From Chlorogloeopsis fritschii PCC 6912 (GTDB lineage: Bacteria; Cyanobacteriota; Cyanobacteriia; Cyanobacteriales; Nostocaceae): 64,000 nucleotides of DNA. Positions 18,932 through 28,211 of the stretch are shown here, piece by piece. The DNA lies in the NCBI RefSeq assembly GCF_000317285.1, contig NZ_AJLN01000107.1, positions 60,636 through 124,635 of the forward strand, in the 5' to 3' direction. The position numbers and the translations under genes were made by a program. The notes under the pieces were generated by a model. That model saw only the letters and a list, made by a program, of their open reading frames with translations. It ran no database searches and was not told the DNA's origin. Within the stretch, counting starts at the first letter, position 1; each line of letters begins with the position of its first letter.

Positions 18932-20557
18932 ATGCTCAACGCTTGTTTGCTTAAAATTATTAGCCAGCCCGTTTTAGGCATGGCATTGTTAACAGCTTTC
19001 TCCATAACTTTTCCCAGGGCTAGTTTTGCTCAACAAGCACAACCTATAGCTCCATCTTCACAACCGATATTTCAACCTTCACAACCAACAAATATACCTT
19101 CACAACCAATTTTCCAACGTTCACAACCTGTAGTCCCACCCTCACAACCTGTCATTCCACCTTCACAACCTGTAGCTCCACCTTCACAATCAGTACCCTC
19201 ACCTACGTCTACACAAGTAGATACTAGCTACACATTGGGTGGAGGCGATCGCATTCGCGTCAACGTATTTGAAGTTCCTGAATACACAGGCGAGTATACA
19301 ATTCCTCCTGGCGGAGCAATTAACCTACCGTTGATTGGTAGTGTTCCTGTTGAAGGACTAACACCAGAACAAGCCGCTGACGATATTTCGCAAAGATATT
19401 CTCGCTTTCTCAAACGTCCTTTGATTTCAGTCAACCTCCTATCACCTCGTCCCATCAATGTCAACGTTGCAGGAGAAGTGACACGTCCAGGAGCTTACGC
19501 TCTCAATTTGCAAGGAGGTGCAGGTGATAATCCTGGGGTGCAGTATCCCACAGTATTAGCGGCACTGACGACAGCTCAGGGAGTTACTCAGGCGGCAGAT
19601 ATAACTAGAGTACAATTACGACGCAAGCTTGGACGCGGGCCAGAGCAAATAGTCAGTCTTGATTTGCGAGATTACTTACAATCAGGCAGGTTGCCGCAGG
19701 ATGTGACTTTAAGGGACGGCGACACCATTTTTGTACCAACAGCAACTACTTTAAATTTAGCAGAAGCCCGTAATTTATCTGCTGCTAGCTTTGCTGCCGA
19801 CCCCACCAGGCCTCGCTCAGTAGCAGTAGTTGGTCAAGTTTACCGTCCGGGCACCTATCTTGTCACCCAAGGAGCGGGAACTAATGGTGGGGCTACTGAT
19901 ACTGCTGGTGGTACAGTTGGTGCGACAGTTGCCTCCGGGCAGCCAACTCTGTCAAGAGCACTTCAACTTGCCGGAGGAATTAGACCAGAAGCGAATATTC
20001 GTAACATTGTAGTCCGTCGTCCGACAAGAACTGGTACAGAGCAAACAATCAATGTTGATCTGTGGAGACTGTTGCGAGAGGGTGACATTAATCAAGACAT
20101 AATCGTACAAGATGGAGATACGATTGTTATTCCTACTGCTACTGCTACCGCACTGAATCCAGCAGAATCTCAAGAATTAGCCCAAACTACTTTATCTCCG
20201 GCAACAATTACAGTGGGTGTAGTTGGGGAAGTCAAAAATCCAGGCAGATTACAACTGCTGCCAAATAGTACTTTGAATCAAGCTGTGCTGGCGGCGGGTG
20301 GATTTAATGATGCCAGAGCAAGCAGATCTGCTGTAGATTTAATCCGTCTCAATCCGAATGGTTCTGTAACCAAACGTAAAGTAAAAATGGATTTTTCTGC
20401 TGATATTAACGACAAAACCAATCCCATCCTCCGCAATAATGATGTTGTGGTAGTTTACCGCTCTGGAGTAGCGAAAACTGGTGATTCAGTAGGCGCTATC
20501 TTCAATCCTATCGGTACGGTCTTCGGTATTATCAGAACCATATTCACCGGGTTTTAG
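18932..20557 (+). CDS. Polysaccharide export outer-membrane protein, Wza type, with SLBB domains
   Basis: A 541-residue exported protein. Residues 1-33 are a signal peptide (hydrophobic to ASFAQQAQP). Residues about 35-95 are a Pro/Ser/Gln repeat built on PSQPV units, probably an extended linker in the periplasm. The Poly_export domain starts at about 98 (YTLGGGDRIRVNVFEVPEY) and includes INLPLIGSVPVEGLTPEQ; at least three SLBB-type segments follow (INVNVAGEVTRPGAY, SVAVVGQVYRPGTY, ITVGVVGEVKNPGRL). The Wza class forms an outer-membrane channel for capsule or exopolysaccharide. There is no adjacent Wzc or polymerase; the ABC ATPase upstream and a secreted esterase downstream are on the same strand. 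Confidence 0.92.
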   Translation: MLNACLLKIISQPVLGMALLTAFSITFPRASFAQQAQPIAPSSQPIFQPSQPTNIPSQPIFQRSQPVVPPSQPVIPPSQPVAPPSQSVPSPTSTQVDTSYTLGGGDRIRVNVFEVPEYTGEYTIPPGGAINLPLIGSVPVEGLTPEQAADDISQRYSRFLKRPLISVNLLSPRPINVNVAGEVTRPGAYALNLQGGAGDNPGVQYPTVLAALTTAQGVTQAADITRVQLRRKLGRGPEQIVSLDLRDYLQSGRLPQDVTLRDGDTIFVPTATTLNLAEARNLSAASFAADPTRPRSVAVVGQVYRPGTYLVTQGAGTNGGATDTAGGTVGATVASGQPTLSRALQLAGGIRPEANIRNIVVRRPTRTGTEQTINVDLWRLLREGDINQDIIVQDGDTIVIPTATATALNPAESQELAQTTLSPATITVGVVGEVKNPGRLQLLPNSTLNQAVLAAGGFNDARASRSAVDLIRLNPNGSVTKRKVKMDFSADINDKTNPILRNNDVVVVYRSGVAKTGDSVGAIFNPIGTVFGIIRTIFTGF

Positions 20558-20670
20558 GTGTATCTGTGACTGGGGGCGCTTTTCAAGCACATAGTCCCCA
20601 GACTTGTGATGGAAACAAAAGTTGTGAATAATCAGTTATTAGTTATTAGTTACCAATAACTAATTAACTA

Positions 20671-22323
20671 ATGACTAATATAAAATCTCAACTGAGTAGA
20701 TATCGGCGTCAAGTGTATTGGCTGCGAGGAATATTATGCAGTCTTACCGTTGTTTGCGGTTGGGGTATGGGAATGCCTTCTACTTTAGCGGCAGAAACGG
20801 TTACTATTCGTTTAGGGCCGTTTCAGCAGTCTGTCGCGATCGCCGATTTAGAACAATTTGCCAAAACTGGGAAACTGCCAGACAATCTGCAATTATTTTC
20901 GTCGATATTAACGCCCCAAGTTCGAGAATTGCTAACAAGGCGTTTGCAAGTAGATCCAGCTTTTGCAGATAAATTCTTTGATGAATTGAACCGCAATCCA
21001 GCAGGCAAACAATTTGTATCATCATTAACAGCAGCAATACCAGGCAGCAGCATTGAGAGCCTGCAAGTAGCTCTGAATCTAGCACTACGGCAAGCTAACG
21101 GTTTGAGTCCGTTGGGCTTCTTGCGGGCATATCCAGAGGAAAATATTACGGTAGATGCTTCTCAAGCTGTGTCTTTGGCAGTGGAATTTAATCCTAATTA
21201 CTGGCAAAGCCAAGTTTTTGGAGCCTTGCTGGCGCGGGAATCATTTCCAGCCAAAAATAGCAATCTCCCAAAGAACTTAGATCCCGCAGCGATCGGTAAA
21301 GAAACAATTCAGCAGCAAACATTTATTTTGCAGGATCAACAGCGAAATCGTAGCATACCTGTAGATATTTATTGGGGCGGCAGTAATGCCCAAGATCCAT
21401 TAGTTGTCATATCTCCCGGATTTGGAGCAAACCGCAGATTTTTTAGTTATTTAGCACGTCATCTTGCTTCTCACGGTTTAACTGTTGCCGCGATTGAACA
21501 TCCAGATAGCAACGTTGCTGCTGTGGCAAGAGCCAACAATAAAGCGAGTTTAGCAAAATTACTACCAGCATCTGAATTTGTGAATCGACCAAAAGACATT
21601 AGTTTTTTACTGAATGAACTGACGAAATTCAATATTCAACCAGGTTCGCTTCAGGGAAAACTAAATACAGACAAAGTAACAGTAATTGGGCATTCTTTGG
21701 GAGGTTATACCGCCTTGGCATTGGTAGGAGGAGAGATTGACTTGCCACAGTTGCGGCAATTCTGCCAAAATTCTCTAACTATCGGCGAAGCTCCTGGTGA
21801 CTGGTTGCAATGTGCTGCTGCTGCTTTGCCAGGGAAAAAACTACGGCTCAAAGATGAAAGAGTAAATAGCGCGATCGCACTTAATCCTCTGGTTGGCAAC
21901 CTGTTTGGAAAAAACGGATTAACTCAAGTTAGTAAGCCTGTTTTAATTTTAACTGGAACCGAAGATGCTCTTACCCCAGCCTTGAAGCATCAAATAGCAC
22001 CTTTTAGCCAATTGCAGGGTGAAAAGTATTTGTTAAGTGCGATCGGTGGTACTCATTTGAGTATTAGTGATCCAAGATATTTGGGAAGTAATGCTAATAC
22101 CATTGTTAGAGAAAGGCGAGGAGAGGAAACTAAAGCTTTACGCCAGCTATTGCAAGGTGTGAGTTTAGCGTTTGTCAAACAGCTAACACCAGAAGCAAAA
22201 TCTTACCAACAGTTTCTTACACCAGCTTACGCTCAATCCCTATCTACATCTCAACTGCCGTTAAGTCTTGTCTCTGAGTTACCAGCCAATCTCAAATCTT
22301 GGTTGAAGTTAGTGGAGAGGTAA
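20671..22323 (+). CDS. Secreted alpha/beta hydrolase with N-terminal DUF1400
   Basis: A 550-residue protein. A signal-type segment (residues about 15-42, ending STLAAETV) is followed by the DUF1400 region (about 45-190), which begins VTIRLGPFQQSVAIADLEQFA and is found in front of cyanobacterial hydrolases. The catalytic alpha/beta hydrolase fold then has VVISPGFGANRRFFSYLA (oxyanion area), the nucleophile elbow GHSLGGYTALALVGG near 338-352, an acid in LILTGTEDALTP, and the histidine in GGTHLSISDP. It probably hydrolyses an ester outside the cytoplasm; substrate unknown. It follows the Wza gene by 113 bases containing GTTATTAGT repeats. Confidence 0.88.
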   Translation: MTNIKSQLSRYRRQVYWLRGILCSLTVVCGWGMGMPSTLAAETVTIRLGPFQQSVAIADLEQFAKTGKLPDNLQLFSSILTPQVRELLTRRLQVDPAFADKFFDELNRNPAGKQFVSSLTAAIPGSSIESLQVALNLALRQANGLSPLGFLRAYPEENITVDASQAVSLAVEFNPNYWQSQVFGALLARESFPAKNSNLPKNLDPAAIGKETIQQQTFILQDQQRNRSIPVDIYWGGSNAQDPLVVISPGFGANRRFFSYLARHLASHGLTVAAIEHPDSNVAAVARANNKASLAKLLPASEFVNRPKDISFLLNELTKFNIQPGSLQGKLNTDKVTVIGHSLGGYTALALVGGEIDLPQLRQFCQNSLTIGEAPGDWLQCAAAALPGKKLRLKDERVNSAIALNPLVGNLFGKNGLTQVSKPVLILTGTEDALTPALKHQIAPFSQLQGEKYLLSAIGGTHLSISDPRYLGSNANTIVRERRGEETKALRQLLQGVSLAFVKQLTPEAKSYQQFLTPAYAQSLSTSQLPLSLVSELPANLKSWLKLVER

Positions 22324-23000
22324 TTAATAAAGAACCACACATAACAATTGTGAGATTTCGTATTTCTATACGAGCAGGGATTTTTGAAGACTGAACTTAC
22401 ACACAAGTTATAGAATAATAAACCGCAGAGAACTCAGAGAACACTGAGGAATGAGGATTTGAGAGGGATTTTGCGTAAGTCATAACAATATTTAGATATT
22501 TAGCGATCGCCATTTGGTGTGGGGCGATCGCATTTGCTCTAAGAGTAGGGCGAACTGTTAATTTAACGCGCATGAGATTACAACAAACGTGCAGTAGCTT
22601 CACGCAATTTTTGAGTGCAATTATCTGCGATCGCCTCGCCATGAGCGACACAAATAACACACAAATCAAACCTTAGAGTAACCGAAGAGTAGACGGCAGG
22701 GGGCAAAAGGAAAAAGATTATTCTTGTCTGCTATTTAGGGAAGGAAATTTTAATTTTAATTATGTCTATCTACTCAGATAAATTTTTCAATTTTGATTTT
22801 TATTGCCAATATATATAAAGTATTGAGTTATTTTTAACTATAATAATATACTTAACAAGTAGAGCAAAAACTAACTACTTTATTTGTTATTTTAATTTAT
22901 TTACATTATTGAGCATCAAGAAAAATCAGTGGCATCTGCGTCTTGAATTGCTATATTGCTATAGTGGAGAAAAATATAAATAAGTAACTTTCAAACTATT
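22324..23000. other. Intergenic region with repeat remnants
   Basis: About 680 bases. At 22398-22480 there is an ACCGCAGAGAACTCAGAGAA-type repeat sequence related to one at 56085-56150. HIP1-like GCGATCGC sites cluster at 22503-22630. The last 260 bases are AT-rich and probably hold the P450 promoter. Confidence 0.45.
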
Positions 23001-24380
23001 ATGAAACTTCCTGATGGGCCAAGAATATCCCCAGCATTACAGCTAATTTTAACACTGTTTCGCCCCTTAGAAACTCTAGAAGAGTATCAAAAGCGCTATG
23101 GCGACATTTTTCGCTCAAACTTAATTGGTCTTGGTCAATTTGTAGTCTTGAGTAATCCACAAGCAATTCAAGAGATTATGACTGCCGATCCGAAAGTGTT
23201 TGAGTCTGGATCTGCTAACCAACTATTGCATCCTTTGGTAGGAGATAATTCGCTGCTGTTGCTAGATCGCGATCGCCATCAAAGTCAGCGGCGATTGTTG
23301 AATCCTGCTTTTCACGGAGAAAGAATGCGGGCTTATGGCAAATTGATTTGCGATATCACAGAGCAAGTTACAAATGACTGGGCTGTTGGCAAGTCTTTCA
23401 TTGCCCGTCCTACAATGCAAAAAATTTCACTGCGAGCAATCCTCCGGGCTGTTTTTGGCATTGATGAGGGAGAGCGTTTTGAGGAAATACAGCGACTCCT
23501 ATGTGAAATGTTGAACACTTTCGATTCGCCTTTAAAATCTAGCTTCTTGTTTGTGAAGGCGCTGCAAAAAGATTTAGGTGCGTGGAGTCCGTGGGGAAAA
23601 TTTGTGCGCAAACGGGAGCAAGTTGACAAACTCATTTACGCTGAAATTCAGGAACGGCGGCAACAGCCTAACTTGAATGGTGAAGATATCCTCAGTTTAA
23701 TGATGTCAGCTCGTGACGAAGCAGGACAGCCAATGACGGATCGAGAATTACGCGATGAGTTGATGACTTTGCTGTTTGCAGGACATGAAACCACCGCTTC
23801 TGCCTTAGCATGGGCATTATATTGGATTCACAAGTTACCAAAAGTCCGTGACAAACTTCTTCAGGAATTAGCAAGTATTGGTGAGGATAAAGATCCTAGT
23901 GAAATTACTCGCCTGCCCTATCTGACGGCAGTATGCCAAGAAACTCTGCGGATTTATCCCATTGCTTTATTTACCTTCTCTCGGATTTTGCAAGCACCAT
24001 TTCAGGTAATGGGTTATGACTTTGAACCTGGTACAAGATTTTCTCCTTGTATTTATTTAACCCACCACCGGGAGGATATATACCCACAGCCGAAGCAGTT
24101 TAAACCGGAGCGCTTTTTAGAACGGCAATTTTCACCCTATGAATATTTGCCCTTTGGAGGTGGGAACCGTCGCTGTTTGGGTATGGCATTCGCTATGTAT
24201 GAAATGAAACTTGTATTGGCAACAATTTTGTCACGCTGGCAGCTATCTTTAGCAGATAACCATCCTGTACGCCCGATTCGCCGTGGTGTTACTACCACAC
24301 CTGCTGGTGGTGTACGGATGGTAGTTACGGGAAAAGTGTCACAAACATCTAGAGTGAGAAGTGAAGCGATCGCAAACTAA
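23001..24380 (+). CDS. Cytochrome P450, CYP110-like
   Basis: A 459-residue heme monooxygenase. The I-helix oxygen-activation motif is AGHETTASALAW near residues 261-272, the K-helix ExxR is ETLRIYP near 315-321, the PERF region is FKPERFLERQF, and the heme cysteine is in FGGGNRRCLGMAFA near 384-397. There is no N-terminal membrane anchor beyond a mild hydrophobic start, as in soluble bacterial P450s. The overall layout (PDGPRISPALQLI start) matches the CYP110 family typical of heterocystous cyanobacteria, which hydroxylate fatty acids and alkanes or terpenes. An SDR follows 34 bases downstream, so the two are probably cotranscribed and act on the same molecule. Confidence 0.92.
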   Translation: MKLPDGPRISPALQLILTLFRPLETLEEYQKRYGDIFRSNLIGLGQFVVLSNPQAIQEIMTADPKVFESGSANQLLHPLVGDNSLLLLDRDRHQSQRRLLNPAFHGERMRAYGKLICDITEQVTNDWAVGKSFIARPTMQKISLRAILRAVFGIDEGERFEEIQRLLCEMLNTFDSPLKSSFLFVKALQKDLGAWSPWGKFVRKREQVDKLIYAEIQERRQQPNLNGEDILSLMMSARDEAGQPMTDRELRDELMTLLFAGHETTASALAWALYWIHKLPKVRDKLLQELASIGEDKDPSEITRLPYLTAVCQETLRIYPIALFTFSRILQAPFQVMGYDFEPGTRFSPCIYLTHHREDIYPQPKQFKPERFLERQFSPYEYLPFGGGNRRCLGMAFAMYEMKLVLATILSRWQLSLADNHPVRPIRRGVTTTPAGGVRMVVTGKVSQTSRVRSEAIAN

Positions 24381-24414
24381 TTGATAGGGTGTAGGAACAA
24401 ATCTTTACCCAAAG

Positions 24415-25182
24415 ATGGCAAAAAATCAAACCATTATTGTGACGGGTGGCGCACAAGGCATCGGCAAATGTATTAGCTTAAGTTTGCTGGAGTGCGGTTA
24501 CCAGGTTGCGATCGCCGATATTGATCGCGAAGCTGGAGAGGAATGCCTGCAAGAGTTCAAAAATTTTGCAGCAGCTTTGTTATTTGTGGAAACCGATGTT
24601 TCTCAAGAAAATTCTGTCAGAAAATGTATAGAAACCATTGTAAATAGGTTTCAACGCATTGATGGACTGATTAACAATGCTGGTATTGCTCAACCAGACA
24701 ACGGCCCGGTTGAAGATTTATCATTAGAAAACTGGCATAAAGTCATACAAACCAACTTGACTGGCTGTTTTTTGATGTCTAAGTATGCCATTCCATACTT
24801 GCGTCGCTCAAAAGGAGCGATCGTGAATATAGCTTCGACTCGTGCCTTACAGTCAGAGAAAAATACAGAAGCTTATTCTGCTTCCAAAGGAGGCATTGTT
24901 GCTTTAACTCACGCTTTAGCTATGAGTCTGGGATCAGATATTCGAGTCAATTGTATCAGTCCCGGATGGATTGAGGTGAGTGAATGGCAAAAGTCTAGAT
25001 TAAGAACAAAGCCTCAGTTAAGAGAAATCGATCATCGCCAGCATCCGGTAGGAAGAGTTGGCAAGCCAGAGGATGTTGCTTCTATGATTAAGTATTTAAT
25101 TTCTGATGCCGCAGGATTTATTACTGGGCAAAATTTTGTAATTGATGGGGGAATGACTAGAAAAATGATTTATGAAGAATAG
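24415..25182 (+). CDS. Short-chain dehydrogenase/reductase
   Basis: A 255-residue classical SDR using NAD(P). The Rossmann glycine motif is TGGAQGIGK near residues 11-19, followed by ADIDREAGEE (acidic residue at the end of the second strand favours NAD), the structural NNAG near 87-90, the catalytic Ser in VNIASTRA and YSASKGG (Tyr-x3-Lys), and the C-terminal GGM ending. The ATG at 24415 is 34 bases after the P450 stop, pointing to an operon in which this enzyme may oxidise the alcohol made by the P450. The substrate is not known. Confidence 0.92.
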   Translation: MAKNQTIIVTGGAQGIGKCISLSLLECGYQVAIADIDREAGEECLQEFKNFAAALLFVETDVSQENSVRKCIETIVNRFQRIDGLINNAGIAQPDNGPVEDLSLENWHKVIQTNLTGCFLMSKYAIPYLRRSKGAIVNIASTRALQSEKNTEAYSASKGGIVALTHALAMSLGSDIRVNCISPGWIEVSEWQKSRLRTKPQLREIDHRQHPVGRVGKPEDVASMIKYLISDAAGFITGQNFVIDGGMTRKMIYEE

Positions 25183-25240
25183 CAGGCGAGATTTAACTGA
25201 AATATTAGAAAATGTAAATGCTAACATCCTTGTTAAAACT

Positions 25241-26875
25241 TCAGTCCGATCGCGCCACTACTGGTAATAAAACTTGGGAAAGGGAAGCACCCCCAGAACT
25301 CACTGTCAATGTAATTGTTTGTGCATCGATACCAAATGCTGAATGATTGCCAAAATTCATGGCATAGGCTGGAAAGCACGCAGCGCTTAGACTTAGGCGT
25401 AAGGCATTACCTTGAGGAATTCGCGCACAAGTCGCCTGCAATTGAATTTTTCTAGTCACCCGATTCATGCCATCCCGACAACGCAGATAACCTTGCGTCA
25501 AATTGTAAACTTTGCCGTCGGGATATACTTGCGAGATGACAGCACATAAATCAAAGCTTGGTTTATCAGCCCCACACAAAACTGCCACTACTACATCACC
25601 TGCTAAATGCAAGTCAGATTCTAGAGGTTCGCTAGTGTAAGTTAAGACATCTGTACGGCTATCAATATGCGATCGCTCAAATACACCCGCAGGTATTGCC
25701 GCATGACCGCCAACAGAAGGAACTGGTCGCCAAGGATCGTGAACTAACACATCATCAACACTATTTTCCGGACAAGTTGTGGTTAAAACGCCTTCATCTT
25801 CCCGCACACTCACAAGTCCATAGCTTGACAAAAAATAGGATTTGTGGTCAAATTCAGGAAAAGTGGGAAATCCTTGCCAGTTGTTACTTCCCATTTCAAA
25901 TAACCAAACAGGCATTTGTTCTGACAACCCTGTGTTTATACCTTTGAGAAATTGGTCAAACCAGCATATTTGCATTCTATCTACAGGACTAATGGCATTA
26001 ACTCCAAAATCAGCCTCACCAACTTTACGCCCCCAAGGCAAGTGACACCAAGGGCCTATTAAAAGTTGTTGGCGATATTGACTCCGTGCTGCCATATCTT
26101 GATATAAATTTAGAGTGCCGCGTAAATAATTATCAAACCATCCACCAATGTGGAACATTGGTAAATCTACATCTTGCAAATGTGTTTTAGGTGAAAGTCT
26201 CTGCCAATATTCATCAGGTTGGGAATGATTTAACCATTCGTGATAAAACGAATCAGGAGCGAAATTTTTCAGGATTTCTGGTTGCGTGGGGATGGGATCG
26301 TACAAAGGCAAATTTCTAGAAGCGGCATATAAAGCTTGATAAGTTTTTTCATCTCTGTTCAACCGGGCGGTTTCTGTAGCTAATTGAATTGCCCAAGCAA
26401 GATTATTTTGCAAACAGAATGCTCCACCTTCATAAGCCCAATCAGCATATAAATCATAGCCAATCATCGCCGGACAAATTGTTTTTAGGGCTGGTGGTTT
26501 GGCAGCTGCGGCATATAGTTGAGTCATGCCTTGATAAGAAAAGCCGTACATCCCGACAGTGCCATTACTGCCAGGTAAATTGGCTGCCCAATTGATTGTG
26601 TCTTCACCATCAGCAATTTCGTGGGCAAATAGTTGGAATTCTCCTCCAGAAGTACCGCGCCCGCGTACATCTTGAATCACGACAATATAACCGTGAGCAG
26701 CGTACCAAGTTGGGTGAGCATAGACAACAGTAGAAGCGATCGCTCTGCCATAGGGTTGCCGCATCAACAATACGGGAAATTTTTCATCGGCATCAGGGCG
26801 ATAAATATCTGCATCCAGGCGCACTCCGTCGCGAGTGTACATGGACGTGGTTTGTTTGGGAAGGATTTTTAGCAT
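25241..26875 (-). CDS. CocE/NonD family hydrolase (X-Pro dipeptidyl-peptidase S15 type)
   Basis: A 544-residue serine hydrolase of the CocE/NonD family (cocaine esterase, glutaryl-7-ACA acylase relatives). The N-terminal alpha/beta domain has MYTRDGVRLDADIYRPDADE, VVIQDVRGRGTSGGEF, and the nucleophile elbow GFSYQGMTQLYAAA near residues 115-128. The catalytic His lies in a region such as IGPWCHLPWG near 278-287, and the C-terminal jelly-roll (XPD_C) begins about 370 (SDLHLAGDVVVAVLC). No signal peptide. It is divergent from the GxxExxY gene. Esterase or amidase activity is expected; substrate unknown. Confidence 0.9.
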   Translation of the reverse strand: MLKILPKQTTSMYTRDGVRLDADIYRPDADEKFPVLLMRQPYGRAIASTVVYAHPTWYAAHGYIVVIQDVRGRGTSGGEFQLFAHEIADGEDTINWAANLPGSNGTVGMYGFSYQGMTQLYAAAAKPPALKTICPAMIGYDLYADWAYEGGAFCLQNNLAWAIQLATETARLNRDEKTYQALYAASRNLPLYDPIPTQPEILKNFAPDSFYHEWLNHSQPDEYWQRLSPKTHLQDVDLPMFHIGGWFDNYLRGTLNLYQDMAARSQYRQQLLIGPWCHLPWGRKVGEADFGVNAISPVDRMQICWFDQFLKGINTGLSEQMPVWLFEMGSNNWQGFPTFPEFDHKSYFLSSYGLVSVREDEGVLTTTCPENSVDDVLVHDPWRPVPSVGGHAAIPAGVFERSHIDSRTDVLTYTSEPLESDLHLAGDVVVAVLCGADKPSFDLCAVISQVYPDGKVYNLTQGYLRCRDGMNRVTRKIQLQATCARIPQGNALRLSLSAACFPAYAMNFGNHSAFGIDAQTITLTVSSGGASLSQVLLPVVARSD

Positions 26876-26896
26876 GGGTATGATGGATTATTAATT

Positions 26897-27364
26897 CGAC
26901 CACAGATGGACACAGATGGACACAGATGAATTAAATAGAATTACGCAGAAGGTTATTGGCTGTGCGTATACAGTAAGTAATGTTTTGGGTGCTGGATTTT
27001 TAGAAAAAGTGTATGAAAATGCTTTGGCTCATGAATTACGAAAGGCAGGTTTCCAGGTAAAACAACAATACAAAATACAAGTACGATATGATGGCATTGT
27101 GGTGGGAGAATATTTTGTTGACTTGCTGGTAGAAGAATGCGTACTGGTGGAACTTAAAGCGGTTAGAGCTTTGGACGATGGTAATTTTGCTCAGTGTTTG
27201 AGCTACCTAAAAGCCTCTCAGCTGAGAGTATGTCTGCTCATGAACTTCGGCAGTCCTAAAGTAGAAATTAAGAGGATTATGCGATAAATTAAATCATATA
27301 TATACACAGATATACCGAGCAAACTACAAATATATCTGTGTTTATCTGTGTCCATCTGTGGTCG
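26897..27364. mobile_element. Putative element: GxxExxY gene between 31-bp terminal inverted repeats
   Basis: The left end 26897-26927 (CGACCACAGATGGACACAGA...) and right end 27334-27364 are inverted copies with two mismatches in 31 bases. Each arm is made of CACAGATGGA-type 10-mers. The only gene inside is the GxxExxY gene, whose ATG lies inside the left repeat. Flanks are AT-rich and no clear target duplication is seen. A gene-less version occurs at 9236-9296. Confidence 0.6.
26916..27287 (+). CDS. GxxExxY family protein
   Basis: A 123-residue protein of the GxxExxY family, thought to have a PD-(D/E)XK nuclease-like fold but without a proven role. The naming motif is in LGAGFLEKVYENALAHELR near residues 24-42 (G, E, Y spaced as in the family), followed by YDGIVVGEYFVDLLVEECVLVELKAV, where D, E and K have nuclease-like spacing. 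The N-terminal MDTDELNR is translated from the CACAGATG repeat, so the start codon was supplied by the repeat. The gene sits inside 31-bp inverted repeats and is divergent from the CocE hydrolase. Confidence 0.85.
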   Translation: MDTDELNRITQKVIGCAYTVSNVLGAGFLEKVYENALAHELRKAGFQVKQQYKIQVRYDGIVVGEYFVDLLVEECVLVELKAVRALDDGNFAQCLSYLKASQLRVCLLMNFGSPKVEIKRIMR

Positions 27365-27404
27365 ATAATTATTTCATCTTACCTATCTGTAGTTGTCAAC
27401 ATCT

Positions 27405-27857
27405 TCAACATGGCATCAAGGCATCAAATCTACCAAGAACCGCCATGTCTTCTGCATCTAATTCTACAGGTGTGCCACTACGAATTAACTCAGCAAAATC
27501 TTCATTGGGAACCATAATAGTCAAAGTATACAAACGTCCTGAACCAGTATTTTCAATGACATGAGTACCTGTGGCAGGGACTAATAAGCTATCTCCTGCT
27601 TTGATTGGCATACTTTTGCCATCACAACTTGCTCTGCCTTCTCCTTTAAGAACAAAAAACATTTCTACTGCCCATTGATGGCGATTTGGAGGTGTTTTAC
27701 CACCAACATCAAAAATTTCTACGCAACAAGTCAAAGAAGTATTAGCAATTGCCGGATCGAACACTATTGCCAAGCGATTTGTATCGTGGGGGCTGATGCG
27801 ATACGCTTGGTAATCTTTGGGAGATTTGACAACAGGAATAACACAAGAATTTATCAT
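27405..27857 (-). CDS. Cupin domain protein
   Basis: A 150-residue single-domain cupin. The first cupin motif is read as HQWAVEMFFVLKGEGRASCDGK (G(X)5HXH-type region near residues 58-79, with His in the HQW context) and the second as DSLLVPATGTHVIENTG near 88-104. Cupins of this size bind a metal and act as dioxygenases, isomerases or sugar-acid binding proteins; no closer assignment is safe. It is codirectional with the cysteine hydrolase gene that precedes it (28212-28991), separated by a 290-base repeat element. Its placement suggests a part in the same pathway as the amidohydrolase and cysteine hydrolase. Confidence 0.82.
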   Translation of the reverse strand: MINSCVIPVVKSPKDYQAYRISPHDTNRLAIVFDPAIANTSLTCCVEIFDVGGKTPPNRHQWAVEMFFVLKGEGRASCDGKSMPIKAGDSLLVPATGTHVIENTGSGRLYTLTIMVPNEDFAELIRSGTPVELDAEDMAVLGRFDALMPC

Positions 27858-27923
27858 ATGTTTTTAGTCATTGGTTATTTGTCATTAGTCATTGGTTATT
27901 AGTTATTAGTCATTAACCACTAA

Positions 27924-28211
27924 CTACTGTACAGGCGGGTTTTGCTGATAATCTTGCCGTTCAAACTGATAACTTATCTTCTAAACCCGCACGGCAGTCG
28001 CTACAACCGGGGGAACCCGACGCCAGTTGACGCCAGGTGCTACAACGCGGGGAACCCGCGCAACGCACTGGCTCCTTTATGCCGGGGAACCCGTCCACCC
28101 TCCGGGTACCCTGCGGGAACGCCTCCGGCGTACAGCAGTCCCCCATCGCCGGAAACCGCCAAGACGGAGGCTGCTTCACCGCACTGGCTCCGCAACGCGC
28201 TGCCTCCCCTA
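27924..28211. repeat. Composite GC-rich repeat, copy 1 (core in the opposite orientation)
   Basis: Begins with CTACTGTACAG, then a 56-base core 27935-27990 bounded by GCGGGTTT and AAACCCGC, then ACGGCAGTCG, GACGCCAGGTGCTACAACG, GCACTGGCTCCGC and GCTGCCTCCCCTACTA. Its GC content is far above the surroundings. The core is the reverse complement (54 of 56 identical) of the core at 63924-63979, while the flanks run in the same direction. Confidence 0.85.

Noticed and set aside
22397..22669. 90-codon minus-strand frame
   Set aside because: It runs through repeat DNA with HIP1 sites and shows no conserved motif.
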